Assembly: GCF_001011035.1 (NCBI RefSeq)
Contig: NZ_CP011492.1
Span: forward strand, 4,225,001 to 4,289,000
Direction of reading: 5' to 3'
Source of the DNA: Streptomyces sp. CNQ-509
GTDB taxonomy: Bacteria > Actinomycetota > Actinomycetes > Streptomycetales > Streptomycetaceae
Length of the DNA stretch: 64,000 nt
Positions 37,256 through 45,924 of the stretch are shown one piece after another. How positions within the stretch are numbered: position 1 is the first letter of the stretch; each line of letters starts with the position of its first letter. The notes under the pieces are model-generated. The model was given only the letters and a program-made list of their open reading frames with translations, searched no databases and was not told where the DNA came from. A program made the translations under genes and the position numbers.

Positions 37256-38295
37256 AGTGCTTACCAGCACTCTTAGGGGCGCTGGCGATTGCCGCAGTCT
37301 GGGGCGTGACGCCGGCCCAAGCTCAAGGCGGCGGAAGGGGGAATGGAGGGAACTTCCTCGCGCCTCCCGCCGAGAAGGGCGGTTCAAATGACGGTAAGAT
37401 CTCCGCGCAGGCCGGAGCCAAAGTCTCTTACTCTCCCAGCAAGGGAAACGCCGGTGATGGCGGCGGAGCGCTGACGCCTGTCGGAGACTGGTCTCCCCCG
37501 GCCTGTTGGTATGCGCCGAAGTGGACCGCGGAAGAGGCAGCGCAAACCCGCTTCGACGGGATGATCGATTTGAGCCCTCAGCATGACCCGGATGGGGCGA
37601 AGGCGATGAAGAGCAAGTACATCGACGGAAAACATGGCCCTTTCAACGTCGAGAAGAATGACCAAGGTTACTGGTGGGGTGTCTATAAGGACCCGAACCA
37701 GTCGGACAGCCCTGACGCCCTCGACTGTGCCGTGATGCCGTTCTGGGTTGATGACGGGGATGACCCGCCCGCTGAGATCGAGAACACCATCAACCCGGAG
37801 ATTCTCGCCCAGCTCGCCTACCAGCAGATCCGCATCCCAGAGGCCGCGCCTACGCTGCAACCCGACGCGTCCAGGCAGGTGGTGAACCTCCCTACCTGGG
37901 TGTCCTTGGACGACGCTTCCTTCCAGCCGGTGTCCGTCACCGCGTCAGTCAACGTGCTCGGTATCTCGGCCACCACCACCGCCACGCCCGGCAGTCTGCA
38001 CGTGGACCCCGGCACCGAAGATGCCCTCACCTTCCCTGAGTCCGGCGAATGCCCCCTCAACGATGACGGCAGCGTCGGCCAGAGAAGGCCGGCCGGAGCC
38101 GAGGGGTCACCGCCCTGCGGCGTGCAGTATCTCCGGTCTTCCGAGGCCACAGGGCCGTACGCGTTCCAAGGCACCGTCACGTGGGACGTGAGCTGGACCG
38201 GAACCCACAACCCCGAGCCCACGGATCTGCCCTCCGGCACCTTCGGCAGTACTCAAGACGTGACCGTCAAGGAGATCCAGTCAGTCGTCCGCTGA
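37243..38295 (+). CDS. Secreted protein of unknown function with two TTA codons
   Basis: 350 aa. Signal peptide with cleavage after 'TPAQAQ', a Gly/Asn/Ser-rich linker, then two parts: an aromatic-rich region ('PACWYAPKWTAEEAA', 'QGYWWGVYKD') and a C-terminal beta-sandwich-like region ('LPTWVSLDDASFQPVSVTAS'). I recall this type of protein in many streptomycetes paired with a lipoprotein, without a known role. Codons 7 and 11 (37261-37263 and 37273-37275) are TTA, so translation should need the bldA tRNA. GTG start overlapping the lipoprotein gene. Confidence 0.75.
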   Translation: MRVVKCLPALLGALAIAAVWGVTPAQAQGGGRGNGGNFLAPPAEKGGSNDGKISAQAGAKVSYSPSKGNAGDGGGALTPVGDWSPPACWYAPKWTAEEAAQTRFDGMIDLSPQHDPDGAKAMKSKYIDGKHGPFNVEKNDQGYWWGVYKDPNQSDSPDALDCAVMPFWVDDGDDPPAEIENTINPEILAQLAYQQIRIPEAAPTLQPDASRQVVNLPTWVSLDDASFQPVSVTASVNVLGISATTTATPGSLHVDPGTEDALTFPESGECPLNDDGSVGQRRPAGAEGSPPCGVQYLRSSEATGPYAFQGTVTWDVSWTGTHNPEPTDLPSGTFGSTQDVTVKEIQSVVR

Positions 38296-38438
38296 CCGGC
38301 TGACCGCGTGCAGTCGGCGCGAATTCCTGAGGCCGAGCCGACGTGGTTCAGCCGCAGCGCAACACGCAGCGATTCCGCTGTCACGGGAGACGCGAGCATA
38401 GCGGCCAGAATCTCGCCTGGCCTGACGTCGGTCTTGCC

Positions 38439-38518
38439 ATGAAATTCCATCGTTGCCTCAGTAGGCAATACCTGACGGAGGTTTGGGGTGGTGCGACGAC
38501 TTCGCCGTTCGCTAGCGT
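38439..38518 (+). promoter_or_regulatory. Promoter B of the accessory locus (twin of promoter A)
   Basis: ATGAAATTCCAT (38439-38450), 2 nt, TTGCC-N6-GGCAA (38453-38468), TGACG, TGGTGC (38489-38494), 18-nt spacer, TAGCGT (38513-38518). The order and spacing equal promoter A at 36492-36572. The start of the WXG100-sized gene is 60 nt after the -10. Sequence between the shared parts differs, so the shared parts look selected rather than a fresh duplication. Confidence 0.7.
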
Positions 38519-38577
38519 CGCACCGGACGGACCACTTCCGCGGCCGGGTACGCCGTCGACCCATCGGAAGGACCCTG

Positions 38578-38871
38578 ATGGCAGACTTAAAGATCAAGGG
38601 TGACGTTCTTGAAGACCTTTTTCACACGTTCACGACCATGGCCAAACGCCTGGACTACGCCGCCCGGTCGATGAAGGGCACCGACACCGACGTCGTCGGT
38701 GCCTGGATGCTCATCCGTGAGCTGCGGGACTTCGCCGAATCGTGGGAGTACGGCATCGGGCAGCTCGGGGAGCACGCCGACGGGGCCGCCAAGATGCTGA
38801 CGAAGATCGCCAGAGACTTCGACGGGCTGGAAAAGGAACTGGAAGCTGCTCTCCAGCCCAAGGGGCGCTGA
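38578..38871 (+). CDS. WXG100-sized helical protein, candidate type VII secretion partner
   Basis: 97 aa, all-helical with heptad-like spacing and the length of ESAT-6/WXG100 proteins. A strict WxG is not present: the turn is around 'AESWEYGIGQLGEHADGAA', a W-x2-G variant. The end 'ARDFDGLEKELEAAL' resembles the amphipathic tail of such proteins. Start ATG with 'ggaagga' at 38566-38572. Codon 4 is TTA (38587-38589). It ends 1 nt before the large gene, which has a clear WxG. Type VII assignment is inference. Confidence 0.7.
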   Translation: MADLKIKGDVLEDLFHTFTTMAKRLDYAARSMKGTDTDVVGAWMLIRELRDFAESWEYGIGQLGEHADGAAKMLTKIARDFDGLEKELEAALQPKGR

Positions 38872-38872
38872 C

Positions 38873-40210
38873 GTGGCCGACAAGGACTACCCCGCCCTCG
38901 GCTTCGACCCGGCGCCCGGTGACGCGCACAGCACCAAATACCTGGCCCGCTCCATCGGCCGGCTCGCCGGAGAGCTGGGCACCACCGCCAAGGAGCTGGA
39001 ACGCCTCGACCAGGGAGTGTGGAAGGGCAAGGCCGCGAACGCCTTCTCCGACCACGTAGCCGACAAGGTCACCCCCGACATCAAGCGGGCGCACACCTCC
39101 TTCGAGAAGGCGGCGACGGCGCTGCGGCGCTGGTCCGAGAAGATGGACCGGTTCCAGGACGAGGCACGCGCGCTGGAGCGCGAAGCGCGCCGGAAGCAGG
39201 AGGCACTGGGCGACGCGCAGCGGCTCCTGGACGCTGGGAAGGCGGCGCCGTTCCCGGGTGCGTCGGATGACGAGAAGGCGTCCGACGCGCAGAAGAAGCA
39301 GCAGGACAAGCGGGAGAAGGCCGCCGAGGAGGCCGGTGACGCGCTGGACGAGGTACGCCGCCGGGCCGAGGAGCTGAAGGACCGCTACTTCACCGAGGCG
39401 TGGTCGATCTCCCGGGAGCTGGACAGCGCCGGGGACATAGCCCCCGACGAGCCGGGGCTGTTCGACCGGATAGCCAGTGGTGTATCGGACGTGCTGGGCG
39501 ACACCCTCGACTGGGTCCAGGACCACGCGGACCTGATCAAGGCGATCGGCGACGTCCTCAGCTACGTCACCGCCGCACTCGCGGTGCTCGCCATCGTCAC
39601 CGCCCCCTTCGGAATCGGCGCGGCCTTCGCGACGGCCGCGCTGATCACGGGAGGGCTCACGCTGGCCACGCACGGAATCGCCAAGGCGGCGGGCGCCGAT
39701 GTGAGCTGGACGACCATCGGCCTGGACGTCTTGGGTGTGCTGCCCGGTATCGGGGCGTTCTCGAAGGGCGCGAAGGTGGCCGACGCCACGGCGGCGCAAA
39801 CACGCGCTGCGCAACTCGGAGCGAACTACGCCGGGGATGCGGTAAAAGTCCGCAACTTCGTCTCCTTCGGTGATGAGGCCGGCAGAGTCATAGGCGGTGT
39901 GCAGAGGAGTCCGTTCGGCAAAAACGTGGCGCTGTGGGGGCGTAAGGAAGTGGGGATCGTGACGTCCAGGGCAGGTGGTCTGCAGAACCGCATGCTTGGC
40001 ATTGCGGAGGCGGCGACCTGGAAAGGCCAGTGGTTGGGCACCAGAACCCTCAGTTACGGACCTGACAGGCTGGCCGTCGATCCGCTCTCCGTGGGCGGCC
40101 GGATGCTCGACTCCGGGCTGAAGATGTCGCCGAAGTTGGTGACCATTCCGCAACACCTGGGCGTTGACGTAAACATCGGTGATCGCTTTGAGGCTGCTTT
40201 CGGCGGTTGA
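38873..40210 (+). CDS. Large WXG-type protein, candidate type VII secreted substrate
   Basis: 445 aa. The N-terminal 110 residues form a helical hairpin with 'GVWKGKAANAFSDHVADKV', the W-x-G plus A-F pattern of WXG100/LXG-type substrates. A long charged coiled coil follows (about 80-190), then a hydrophobic Ala/Gly-rich stretch (225-275, 'YVTAALAVLAIVTAPFGIGA') and a C-terminal 150 residues without recognisable toxin motif. The architecture is that of polymorphic type VII effectors. GTG start 1 nt after the WXG100-sized gene. No ESX core genes are in the window. Confidence 0.7.
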   Translation: MADKDYPALGFDPAPGDAHSTKYLARSIGRLAGELGTTAKELERLDQGVWKGKAANAFSDHVADKVTPDIKRAHTSFEKAATALRRWSEKMDRFQDEARALEREARRKQEALGDAQRLLDAGKAAPFPGASDDEKASDAQKKQQDKREKAAEEAGDALDEVRRRAEELKDRYFTEAWSISRELDSAGDIAPDEPGLFDRIASGVSDVLGDTLDWVQDHADLIKAIGDVLSYVTAALAVLAIVTAPFGIGAAFATAALITGGLTLATHGIAKAAGADVSWTTIGLDVLGVLPGIGAFSKGAKVADATAAQTRAAQLGANYAGDAVKVRNFVSFGDEAGRVIGGVQRSPFGKNVALWGRKEVGIVTSRAGGLQNRMLGIAEAATWKGQWLGTRTLSYGPDRLAVDPLSVGGRMLDSGLKMSPKLVTIPQHLGVDVNIGDRFEAAFGG

Positions 40211-40224
40211 GGAGAGGGTGAATC

Positions 40225-41148
40225 ATGGCAGTGTGGGAGCCCCGGCGGGGTGAGACCTTACTCAGCCGCGGGCCGGTGGAGTTCGCTACGGGCATGGCGG
40301 CGCCGGTCTCCGGTATGCGGTGGTTCCGCGACACCGAGCGCCGCGACATTCAGCATGAGTTGCCCGGTTGGCCTGAGGGACCGACGTACACCGTCCGCAG
40401 CCGGGCGGACCGGAACGTCCGGAGTACGGCCAGGAAGGCGGGCGTCTTCGGCCACACTCTGGTCGTCCTGGCCGCCAGCGCCCTCGGGGCCCTGGGGTCC
40501 CCGTTCGGTGAACCCAGGATTCGCGGCAAGAGCGAGGACCCGGAGAACGAGGTCGACGACTTCCCCGTCATCTGGGCGCAACAGGGTGGGATTGCCAGGA
40601 CCCTTCCCTGGCAACTCGACCCCGCGCGCCGCCCGGCGAAGTACCGGACCCACTTGATCATCACCGATGTGCGCCTCGTAGTGGTGGGCTTTCCCGACGA
40701 CGACCCCTCCCGCGATGAATCCCTGTGTGAGATGGACCGGCCGTTCATCGCCCGGGCGGAGCGCAAGAAGTTCAGTCAGGGCCATCGGAATATTACGATC
40801 ACGTTCACGGACGACTCGTGGTGCCGCCTCCACTCGTACAGCGAGAACGCCTTGGGCCGCATCCTTCGGCACCTCTCCTCCACCCTCGTTCCGCTCGATC
40901 AGCTCACTTCACCTCAGCGGAACGCCATCCACGCCTACCTGGCGGCTCGTGCTGAGTCTGACCGCAAATCCGGTGGATCAGGCCGCCTGAACCCCTACGG
41001 CATTGTCACCCGGCGACCGAGCGGCAACCTCCTGTTCGAGACCTGGTCCGAACCCGCAGAACCAGTCAACGGTATTGCGGGATACGGCATCCACTTGATG
41101 AGCCCGGAAGGTGGACATCCCACATTGCAGCCCGGTGACCTCGACTGA
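40225..41148 (+). CDS. PH-like domain protein of the accessory locus
   Basis: 307 aa, no signal peptide. The middle part ('RTHLIITDVRLVVVGF', then 'FIARAERKKF', 'NITITFTDDSWCRLHS', then a helix 'ALGRILRHLSSTL') reads like a bacterial PH domain with its seven strands and capping helix. A hydrophobic segment near 75-93 may touch the membrane. Start ATG behind 'gaggagaggg'. Codon 12 is TTA (40258-40260). It follows the WXG-type gene by 14 nt, so same operon. Could assist or protect against the secreted protein; unproven. Confidence 0.65.
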   Translation: MAVWEPRRGETLLSRGPVEFATGMAAPVSGMRWFRDTERRDIQHELPGWPEGPTYTVRSRADRNVRSTARKAGVFGHTLVVLAASALGALGSPFGEPRIRGKSEDPENEVDDFPVIWAQQGGIARTLPWQLDPARRPAKYRTHLIITDVRLVVVGFPDDDPSRDESLCEMDRPFIARAERKKFSQGHRNITITFTDDSWCRLHSYSENALGRILRHLSSTLVPLDQLTSPQRNAIHAYLAARAESDRKSGGSGRLNPYGIVTRRPSGNLLFETWSEPAEPVNGIAGYGIHLMSPEGGHPTLQPGDLD

Positions 41149-41159
41149 ATCGGTGCTAT

Positions 41160-41789
41160 ATGCCTACGACTCCCCCCGCCTCCGACGGCATTCCTCCCGT
41201 CTGGTTCACCGTCCCGGACGGCTTCCACCCCCTGCCCATCGCCGCTACCGCCGAAGAACGCGCCGACCTCGCAGGTGAGTTTGTCCGGGAACTCCTCCCC
41301 AACGGTGACGACACCCTCTGGGCCTCCACCGCGCCGTACTACGCCGGGATGGGGGAGCTGATGGGGAGTTGCGGGCTGGCGTATTCGGCTCTGGGGTTGT
41401 TCGCGCGTGACGAGGGTGGAATCGCGCACTGTGCGTTCCACGTGGGTGCGTGGGAGAGTGGGCATCCTTCCGTCGAGGCCGCAGCCAACGGCGTACGGGA
41501 AGTCCTCGTCCGGGATCCGGCCAACGACGTGCGGTGGGTGGATCTACCGTGCGGCCCGGCGGTGTCCTGCATGACCTTGCGGGAGTTCACCCTGCCCGCG
41601 GAGCTGGCGGCCGACTCGCAGGAGAGCAAGCTCCGTGCCGGACAGATCCAGGTTCATGTCCCCTTTCCCACCGGGCCGTACATCAGCGTCTTCACGGTCG
41701 ACACGGTGGCAATGGACTACTGGGGCGAGTTCTGTGACATGACCGCCGCCGTTCTGCAGACCGTCAGCTTCTCCCCGCCCCAGGAGTAG
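41160..41789 (+). CDS. Conserved protein of unknown function at the end of the accessory operon
   Basis: 209 aa, mixed alpha/beta, cytoplasmic. 'PPVWFTVPDGFHPLPI' at the start and 'DYWGEFCDMTAAVLQTVSF' at the end are features I remember from streptomycete proteins encoded beside WXG100 genes; the overall look is of a chaperone-like or SseB/EspG-like small fold. Starts 11 nt after the PH-like gene with no clear ribosome binding site. Only 9 nt separate it from the convergent beta-helix gene. Confidence 0.65.
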   Translation: MPTTPPASDGIPPVWFTVPDGFHPLPIAATAEERADLAGEFVRELLPNGDDTLWASTAPYYAGMGELMGSCGLAYSALGLFARDEGGIAHCAFHVGAWESGHPSVEAAANGVREVLVRDPANDVRWVDLPCGPAVSCMTLREFTLPAELAADSQESKLRAGQIQVHVPFPTGPYISVFTVDTVAMDYWGEFCDMTAAVLQTVSFSPPQE

Positions 41790-41798
41790 GCGCTGCCG

Positions 41799-43010
41799 TC
41801 AGCAGGTGTTCTGGCGGGAGTTGACCAACTGGACGTTGCGCACGGTCAGGTTGTCGGCGCACGGGCTCTCGTTGATGGCGGAGTTCGTCACCGTCAGGTT
41901 CTGCAGCGTGATGTCCCGGGAGTTCGCGAACTCCGAGCGGGCCGCGATACGGATGTCCCCGGGGCCGGCTACGGAACCGCTCTGGCCGGCGATGGTGACG
42001 TTGTAGCAGTTCTCCAGCAGGATCGCGTTGTTGCCGGTGTCCGCGATGTCGACGCGGTCGATGACCGCGCCGCCGCTCTCGGAGACGCAGAAGACGCCGC
42101 GGCCACCGCCGCGGGCGATGACCTGGCCGACGCGGATGTTGGTGCCGTAGCTGTCGCCGATGCGGCCGTTGCGGTTGGCCATGCGGAAGGCGGCGTAACC
42201 GGTGCCCGTGCCCGCGTCGACGGCGTCGACTGTGCCGATGGTTGCGTTGGTGGTGTCGTTGAGTAACAGGCCGGACCCGCCGACATCGCGGGCGGTGACC
42301 GTGCCGACAGTGAGGTCGTCGACGCCGTATGTCTCGACGGCGTGGGTGCTCGTGCCGGAGACGTAGACGTCGCCGATGTCGATGTTGCGGGCGGGAACGC
42401 TGGTGTCGCCGTGGTTGTCGATGCGGATGCCGAGGCCCGCGGACAGGCGCATGTCGATCTGGCCGAGGGTGACGTCCGTGACGTTGCGCATGAAGATGCC
42501 GTAGAGCGGGGCGCCCGTGACGTTGAGGTGCTGGACCTCGACGTCCGTGACGCCGCGGGCGTAGACGGGCGCGCGGTCGCCGGAGCCGGAGCCCGTGACG
42601 TCGATGGTGCCGCAGACGTCGAGGGCGGTGTGGCTGGGGAGGGAGAGGCGGGCGTTGGCGCTCATCGTGCCGGAGCCGCGGACGACGACCCGCTCCTTGG
42701 ACGTACGACCCGGGGTGAGGCTGCCGACGGCGGCGCTCATGGCCGACAGCATGTCGTCGCCGGTGTAGACGACGGAACCGCCGCGGCGGGCGGTCCACGT
42801 GCTGCCGCTCTTCACCGCTTCCGCGTGGTACGAACCGTCCCCGCAGGCCAGCGGTGCGGGCGCGGGCTCCTCGCCATGCGCGCTGCTCTGGACCGTCAGT
42901 GTGGCGGCCATCGCGCCGAGTGCCGTCAGGCAGGCGGCGGTGAGCGTGGCCCTGCGCCTGCGGCGGGCGTGCGAGGGACCGTGGATGCTGCGGGGCTTGC
43001 CTGGCGCCAT
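41799..43010 (-). CDS. Secreted right-handed parallel beta-helix protein
   Basis: 403 aa. Arg-rich n-region and signal peptide cleaved near 'SSAHGEE', then repeated short strands each with Asn/Asp/Val ladders ('VTDVEVQHLNVTGAPLYGIF', 'VTDVTLGQIDM', 'NIDIGDVYVSG', 'LTVGTVTARDVGG'), the hallmark of pectate-lyase/PL6-like beta-helices. Four or more Cys suggest disulfides. It could be a polysaccharide lyase or glycosidase, or a binding protein; no catalytic set can be picked with confidence. Single gene on the minus strand. Confidence 0.8.
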   Translation of the reverse strand: MAPGKPRSIHGPSHARRRRRATLTAACLTALGAMAATLTVQSSAHGEEPAPAPLACGDGSYHAEAVKSGSTWTARRGGSVVYTGDDMLSAMSAAVGSLTPGRTSKERVVVRGSGTMSANARLSLPSHTALDVCGTIDVTGSGSGDRAPVYARGVTDVEVQHLNVTGAPLYGIFMRNVTDVTLGQIDMRLSAGLGIRIDNHGDTSVPARNIDIGDVYVSGTSTHAVETYGVDDLTVGTVTARDVGGSGLLLNDTTNATIGTVDAVDAGTGTGYAAFRMANRNGRIGDSYGTNIRVGQVIARGGGRGVFCVSESGGAVIDRVDIADTGNNAILLENCYNVTIAGQSGSVAGPGDIRIAARSEFANSRDITLQNLTVTNSAINESPCADNLTVRNVQLVNSRQNTC

Positions 43011-43111
43011 GGTCGACCAACTCCCGGGTGGTGGGCAGTGCGTGCTGCGCGCGTGAGTTGGTTGCCGCCCGGGCCGGATCGGTTGCCCGTTCCGCGGACA
43101 TATCCGTGGGT

Positions 43112-43143
43112 CCCGCCGGGCCGGTCTGCCCCGGCCCGGCGGG
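43112..43143 (-). terminator. Terminator of the osmoprotectant transporter operon
   Basis: A perfect 13-bp stem (CCCGCCGGGCCGG / CCGGCCCGGCGGG) with a 6-nt loop, 43 nt after the binding-protein gene. It ends the minus-strand operon before the beta-helix gene. Confidence 0.8.
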
Positions 43144-43185
43144 AGGGCTCGCCTTGCGAGCCGTCTACGCGTTGCCTTACGAGCC

Positions 43186-44175
43186 TTACGAGCCGATGAG
43201 GTTCTTGGCCTCCAGGTACTCCTGCGCCGCGTCGGCCGGCTTCATCCGCTCCGCGTCCACCTTGCGGTTCAGCTCGATCAGGTCCTCCGTCGTGAGCACC
43301 TGCGTGAGCTTGTCCAGCGTGGCGGCGATCTCCTTCGTGCCCGCCTCCTTGGCGTTGACGACCGGGAGGATGTTGTCCGCGTTCTGCAGGCCCTTGTCGT
43401 CCTCCAGGAGCACCAGGTCGAAGTCGTCCAGCGTGGCGTCCGTGGTGGTCGTCAGGACGAGCTGGTTCGTGCCGTCCTGGACCGACTGCTTGGCCGCCGG
43501 GGTGCCGACGCCCAGGGGGTCGATCTTGGTGATGTCGATGTCGTACGTGTTCTCCAGGCCCGGCTCGCAGAACGGGCGCTCCGGGCACTCGTCGCCAGCC
43601 GCGAGGCGGATGCCGTCGCCGGTCTTGCCGAGGTCGCTGAGGGTCTTGAGGTCGTTCTCCGCGGCGAAGTCCTTGGAGACGGCGAAGGCGTTCTGGTCGA
43701 GGGCGTCGCCGGCTTCGAGTACCTTGAGGCCGCGGGGCTCGGCGAGTTCGCGCAGGGCGGTCACCGTTTCGTCGGCGTCGTTCGACGCGACGGGGTTCTT
43801 CTCCGGAGCCTCTACGCCGTTCTCCTTCGCGTTCAGGAACTCGGCGAGGGTCGCGGCGTACTCCGGGAAGACGTCGATGCTGCCCTTCTCCAGCTCCGGC
43901 TCGTAGAGCTCGCGGTTCTCCAGCTTCTTTATCGTGACGTCGTAACCGGCGTCCTTCAGCATCGCCGCGTAGAGCTCGGCGGTCACCGTCGAGACCGTGA
44001 ACCCGGCCTGGCCCACCACCAGGGATGACTTGTCGTCGTCCGGGGAGTCCGTGCCGCCCTTTTCCTCCAGGCTGTCGCCGCCGCAGGCCGCGAGCCCCGC
44101 GGTGAGGGCGGCGGCGGCCAGCACCGAGGCGGCGGCGCGGGCGCGAACGCGATTGGTGATCAAGGGATTCTCCAT
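43186..44175 (-). CDS. Osmoprotectant (glycine betaine/choline) ABC transporter substrate-binding lipoprotein
   Basis: 329 aa. Lipobox 'LTAGLAAC' (Cys near 32). The mature protein has the OpuAC/OsmF-like type II fold: 'SSLVVGQAGFTVSTVTAELY', 'VFPEYAATLAEFLNAKEN', and 'LIELNRKVDAERMKPADAAQEYL' at the end. It captures betaine-type osmolytes for the two permeases encoded just upstream. Last gene of the minus-strand operon; a strong terminator follows. Confidence 0.9.
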   Translation of the reverse strand: MENPLITNRVRARAAASVLAAAALTAGLAACGGDSLEEKGGTDSPDDDKSSLVVGQAGFTVSTVTAELYAAMLKDAGYDVTIKKLENRELYEPELEKGSIDVFPEYAATLAEFLNAKENGVEAPEKNPVASNDADETVTALRELAEPRGLKVLEAGDALDQNAFAVSKDFAAENDLKTLSDLGKTGDGIRLAAGDECPERPFCEPGLENTYDIDITKIDPLGVGTPAAKQSVQDGTNQLVLTTTTDATLDDFDLVLLEDDKGLQNADNILPVVNAKEAGTKEIAATLDKLTQVLTTEDLIELNRKVDAERMKPADAAQEYLEAKNLIGS

Positions 44176-44329
44176 CCGTTGGGAGTTGACATTCGTGGCA
44201 TCGCTCTGCCCGAGGGGTGTGGGACTACGTGTGATTCGGTTGGTTCTTTCCGGAGGAGAATGCCGGCGTTATCCGCACGCCGGCGTCACGGGACACGGCG
44301 CGGCGCTGCGCACGACATGACGCCGAACC

Positions 44330-45109
44330 CTACAGCGACGCCGGCGCGGGCTTCTGTTCCCCCGGCGGTACGTCCGCCCCTTCCGTCCCCGGCGCTGCCA
44401 GGTCGTCCCCCGGCGTCCGCCGTCCGCGGCCGCGGCGGCCGTCGTGGCGGCCGCGCATCGGATCGAGGAGCCGCCCGGCGACGGCGAGCACGACCTCCAG
44501 GACCAGGGCCAGCACCGCCACCAGGAAGGCCCCGGCGACCACCATCGGGGTGTTGTACGTCCGGAAGCCCGCGGTGATGATCCGGCCGAGGCCGCCGCCG
44601 CCCGCGATGGCCGCCAGCGTGGCGGTCGCGACGACCTGCACCGTCGCCGACCGCAGGCCGGTCATCACCAGCGGATAGCCCAGCGGCAGCTCGACCCGGC
44701 CCAGCAACTGCGGCGCGGACATGCCCATGCCCCGCGCCGCCTCCACCACGTCCCGGTCGGCCTCGCGGATGCCCACGTACGCGTTCGTCAGCAACGGCGG
44801 CACCGCGAAGAGCACCAGGGCGATGACCGTCGGCCAGTCGCCGTGCATCCGCAGCGGGGTGAGCATGAGCAGGCCGAGCACCGCCAGCGTGGGCACGGCA
44901 CGGCCGACGTTCGAGATGTTGATCGCGAGGGTGCCGCCCTTGCCGACGTGGCCCAGCCAGAACGCGATCGGCAGCGCGATGGCGCAGGCGATCGCCAGCG
45001 ACATGCCCGTCAGGTACAGATGCTCGCCCAGCCGCACGCCGATGCCGGTCGGGCCCGACCAGTTCGACCCCGTGGTCAGCCACGTCCACGCGTCCGCAAT
45101 GGTGCCCAT
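44330..45109 (-). CDS. Osmoprotectant ABC transporter permease (second)
   Basis: 259 aa with six membrane helices and the coupling loop 'EAARGMGMSAPQLLGRVELP' plus 'GGGGLGRII' typical of OpuBB/BD permeases. The C-terminal 45 residues are a charged, Gly/Arg-rich tail. The ATG overlaps the stop of the first permease gene by 1 nt (TGATG at 45107-45111). It pairs with the first permease to form a heterodimeric channel. Confidence 0.92.
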   Translation of the reverse strand: MGTIADAWTWLTTGSNWSGPTGIGVRLGEHLYLTGMSLAIACAIALPIAFWLGHVGKGGTLAINISNVGRAVPTLAVLGLLMLTPLRMHGDWPTVIALVLFAVPPLLTNAYVGIREADRDVVEAARGMGMSAPQLLGRVELPLGYPLVMTGLRSATVQVVATATLAAIAGGGGLGRIITAGFRTYNTPMVVAGAFLVAVLALVLEVVLAVAGRLLDPMRGRHDGRRGRGRRTPGDDLAAPGTEGADVPPGEQKPAPASL

Positions 45110-45840
45110 CAGGCCGTCTCCTTCTGCCGCCCTGCGGTCCTCGCGCGGAATCTGCCGCCGCCCCCGCCGCGCCGCTGCGCCCGCGTCCACGGCGTCAGCA
45201 GCCGCTGCAAGCCCAGGATCAGCAGGTCCGCCAGCACGGCGAGCAGCACGCACAGCACCGACGCTGTCAGCACCTGTGCCTTGAAGAGGGTGCGCATGCC
45301 GTCGACGATCAGGTTGCCCAGGCCGCCGTAGCCGATGATGCCGCCGACCGTCGTCATCGCGATCGTCGACACCGTCGCCATCCGCAGCCCGGCCATGACG
45401 GCGGGCAGCGCGAGCGGCAGCTCGACGGCGAAGAGCAGGCGCGTCTGCCCGTACCCCATCCCGCGGGCCGCCTCCCGCGTCTCCGCCGGCACGGAATCGA
45501 GGCCGGCCAGGAGATTGCGGATGAGGATCGTCAGCGAATAGAGCACGAGGCCGGTGACGACCACGGACGCCGAGATGCCCATGATCGGGACCAGCAGGGA
45601 GAACATCGCGAGCGACGGAATCGTGTACAGCACCGTCGTCAGGCCGAGCACGGGGCCCGTGAGCACTCGCCAGCGGCGGGCGATCAGGGCCAGCGGGAAG
45701 GAAACCAGCAGGCCGATGCCGACCGACGCCAGCGTGATCCAGACGTGCTGGACCGTGGCGTCGACGAGCTCGTCGCTGCGGCTGCGGACGTATTCACCGC
45801 AGATCCACTCGTTCGCTGCCAGGCAGCCGGAGGCTTTCAC
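45109..45840 (-). CDS. Osmoprotectant ABC transporter permease (first)
   Basis: 243 aa, six membrane helices, coupling loop 'EAARGMGYGQTRLLFAVELP' and 'GYGGLGNLI'. The N-terminus ('CLAANEWICGEYVRSRSDE') is the short periplasmic lead seen in these permeases. GTG 45840 with 'ggaaggag' upstream is chosen. First gene of the minus-strand operon, 84 nt from the divergently transcribed ATPase gene. Confidence 0.92.
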   Translation of the reverse strand: MKASGCLAANEWICGEYVRSRSDELVDATVQHVWITLASVGIGLLVSFPLALIARRWRVLTGPVLGLTTVLYTIPSLAMFSLLVPIMGISASVVVTGLVLYSLTILIRNLLAGLDSVPAETREAARGMGYGQTRLLFAVELPLALPAVMAGLRMATVSTIAMTTVGGIIGYGGLGNLIVDGMRTLFKAQVLTASVLCVLLAVLADLLILGLQRLLTPWTRAQRRGGGGGRFRARTAGRQKETA

Positions 45841-45924
45841 GCCACCGCTCCTTCCCGTAGGCAGCTCTATTAGACCCCCCGCCACTGACACCGGAAGCGG
45901 GAGGGCGGGGCAGAATGAGGAAAC

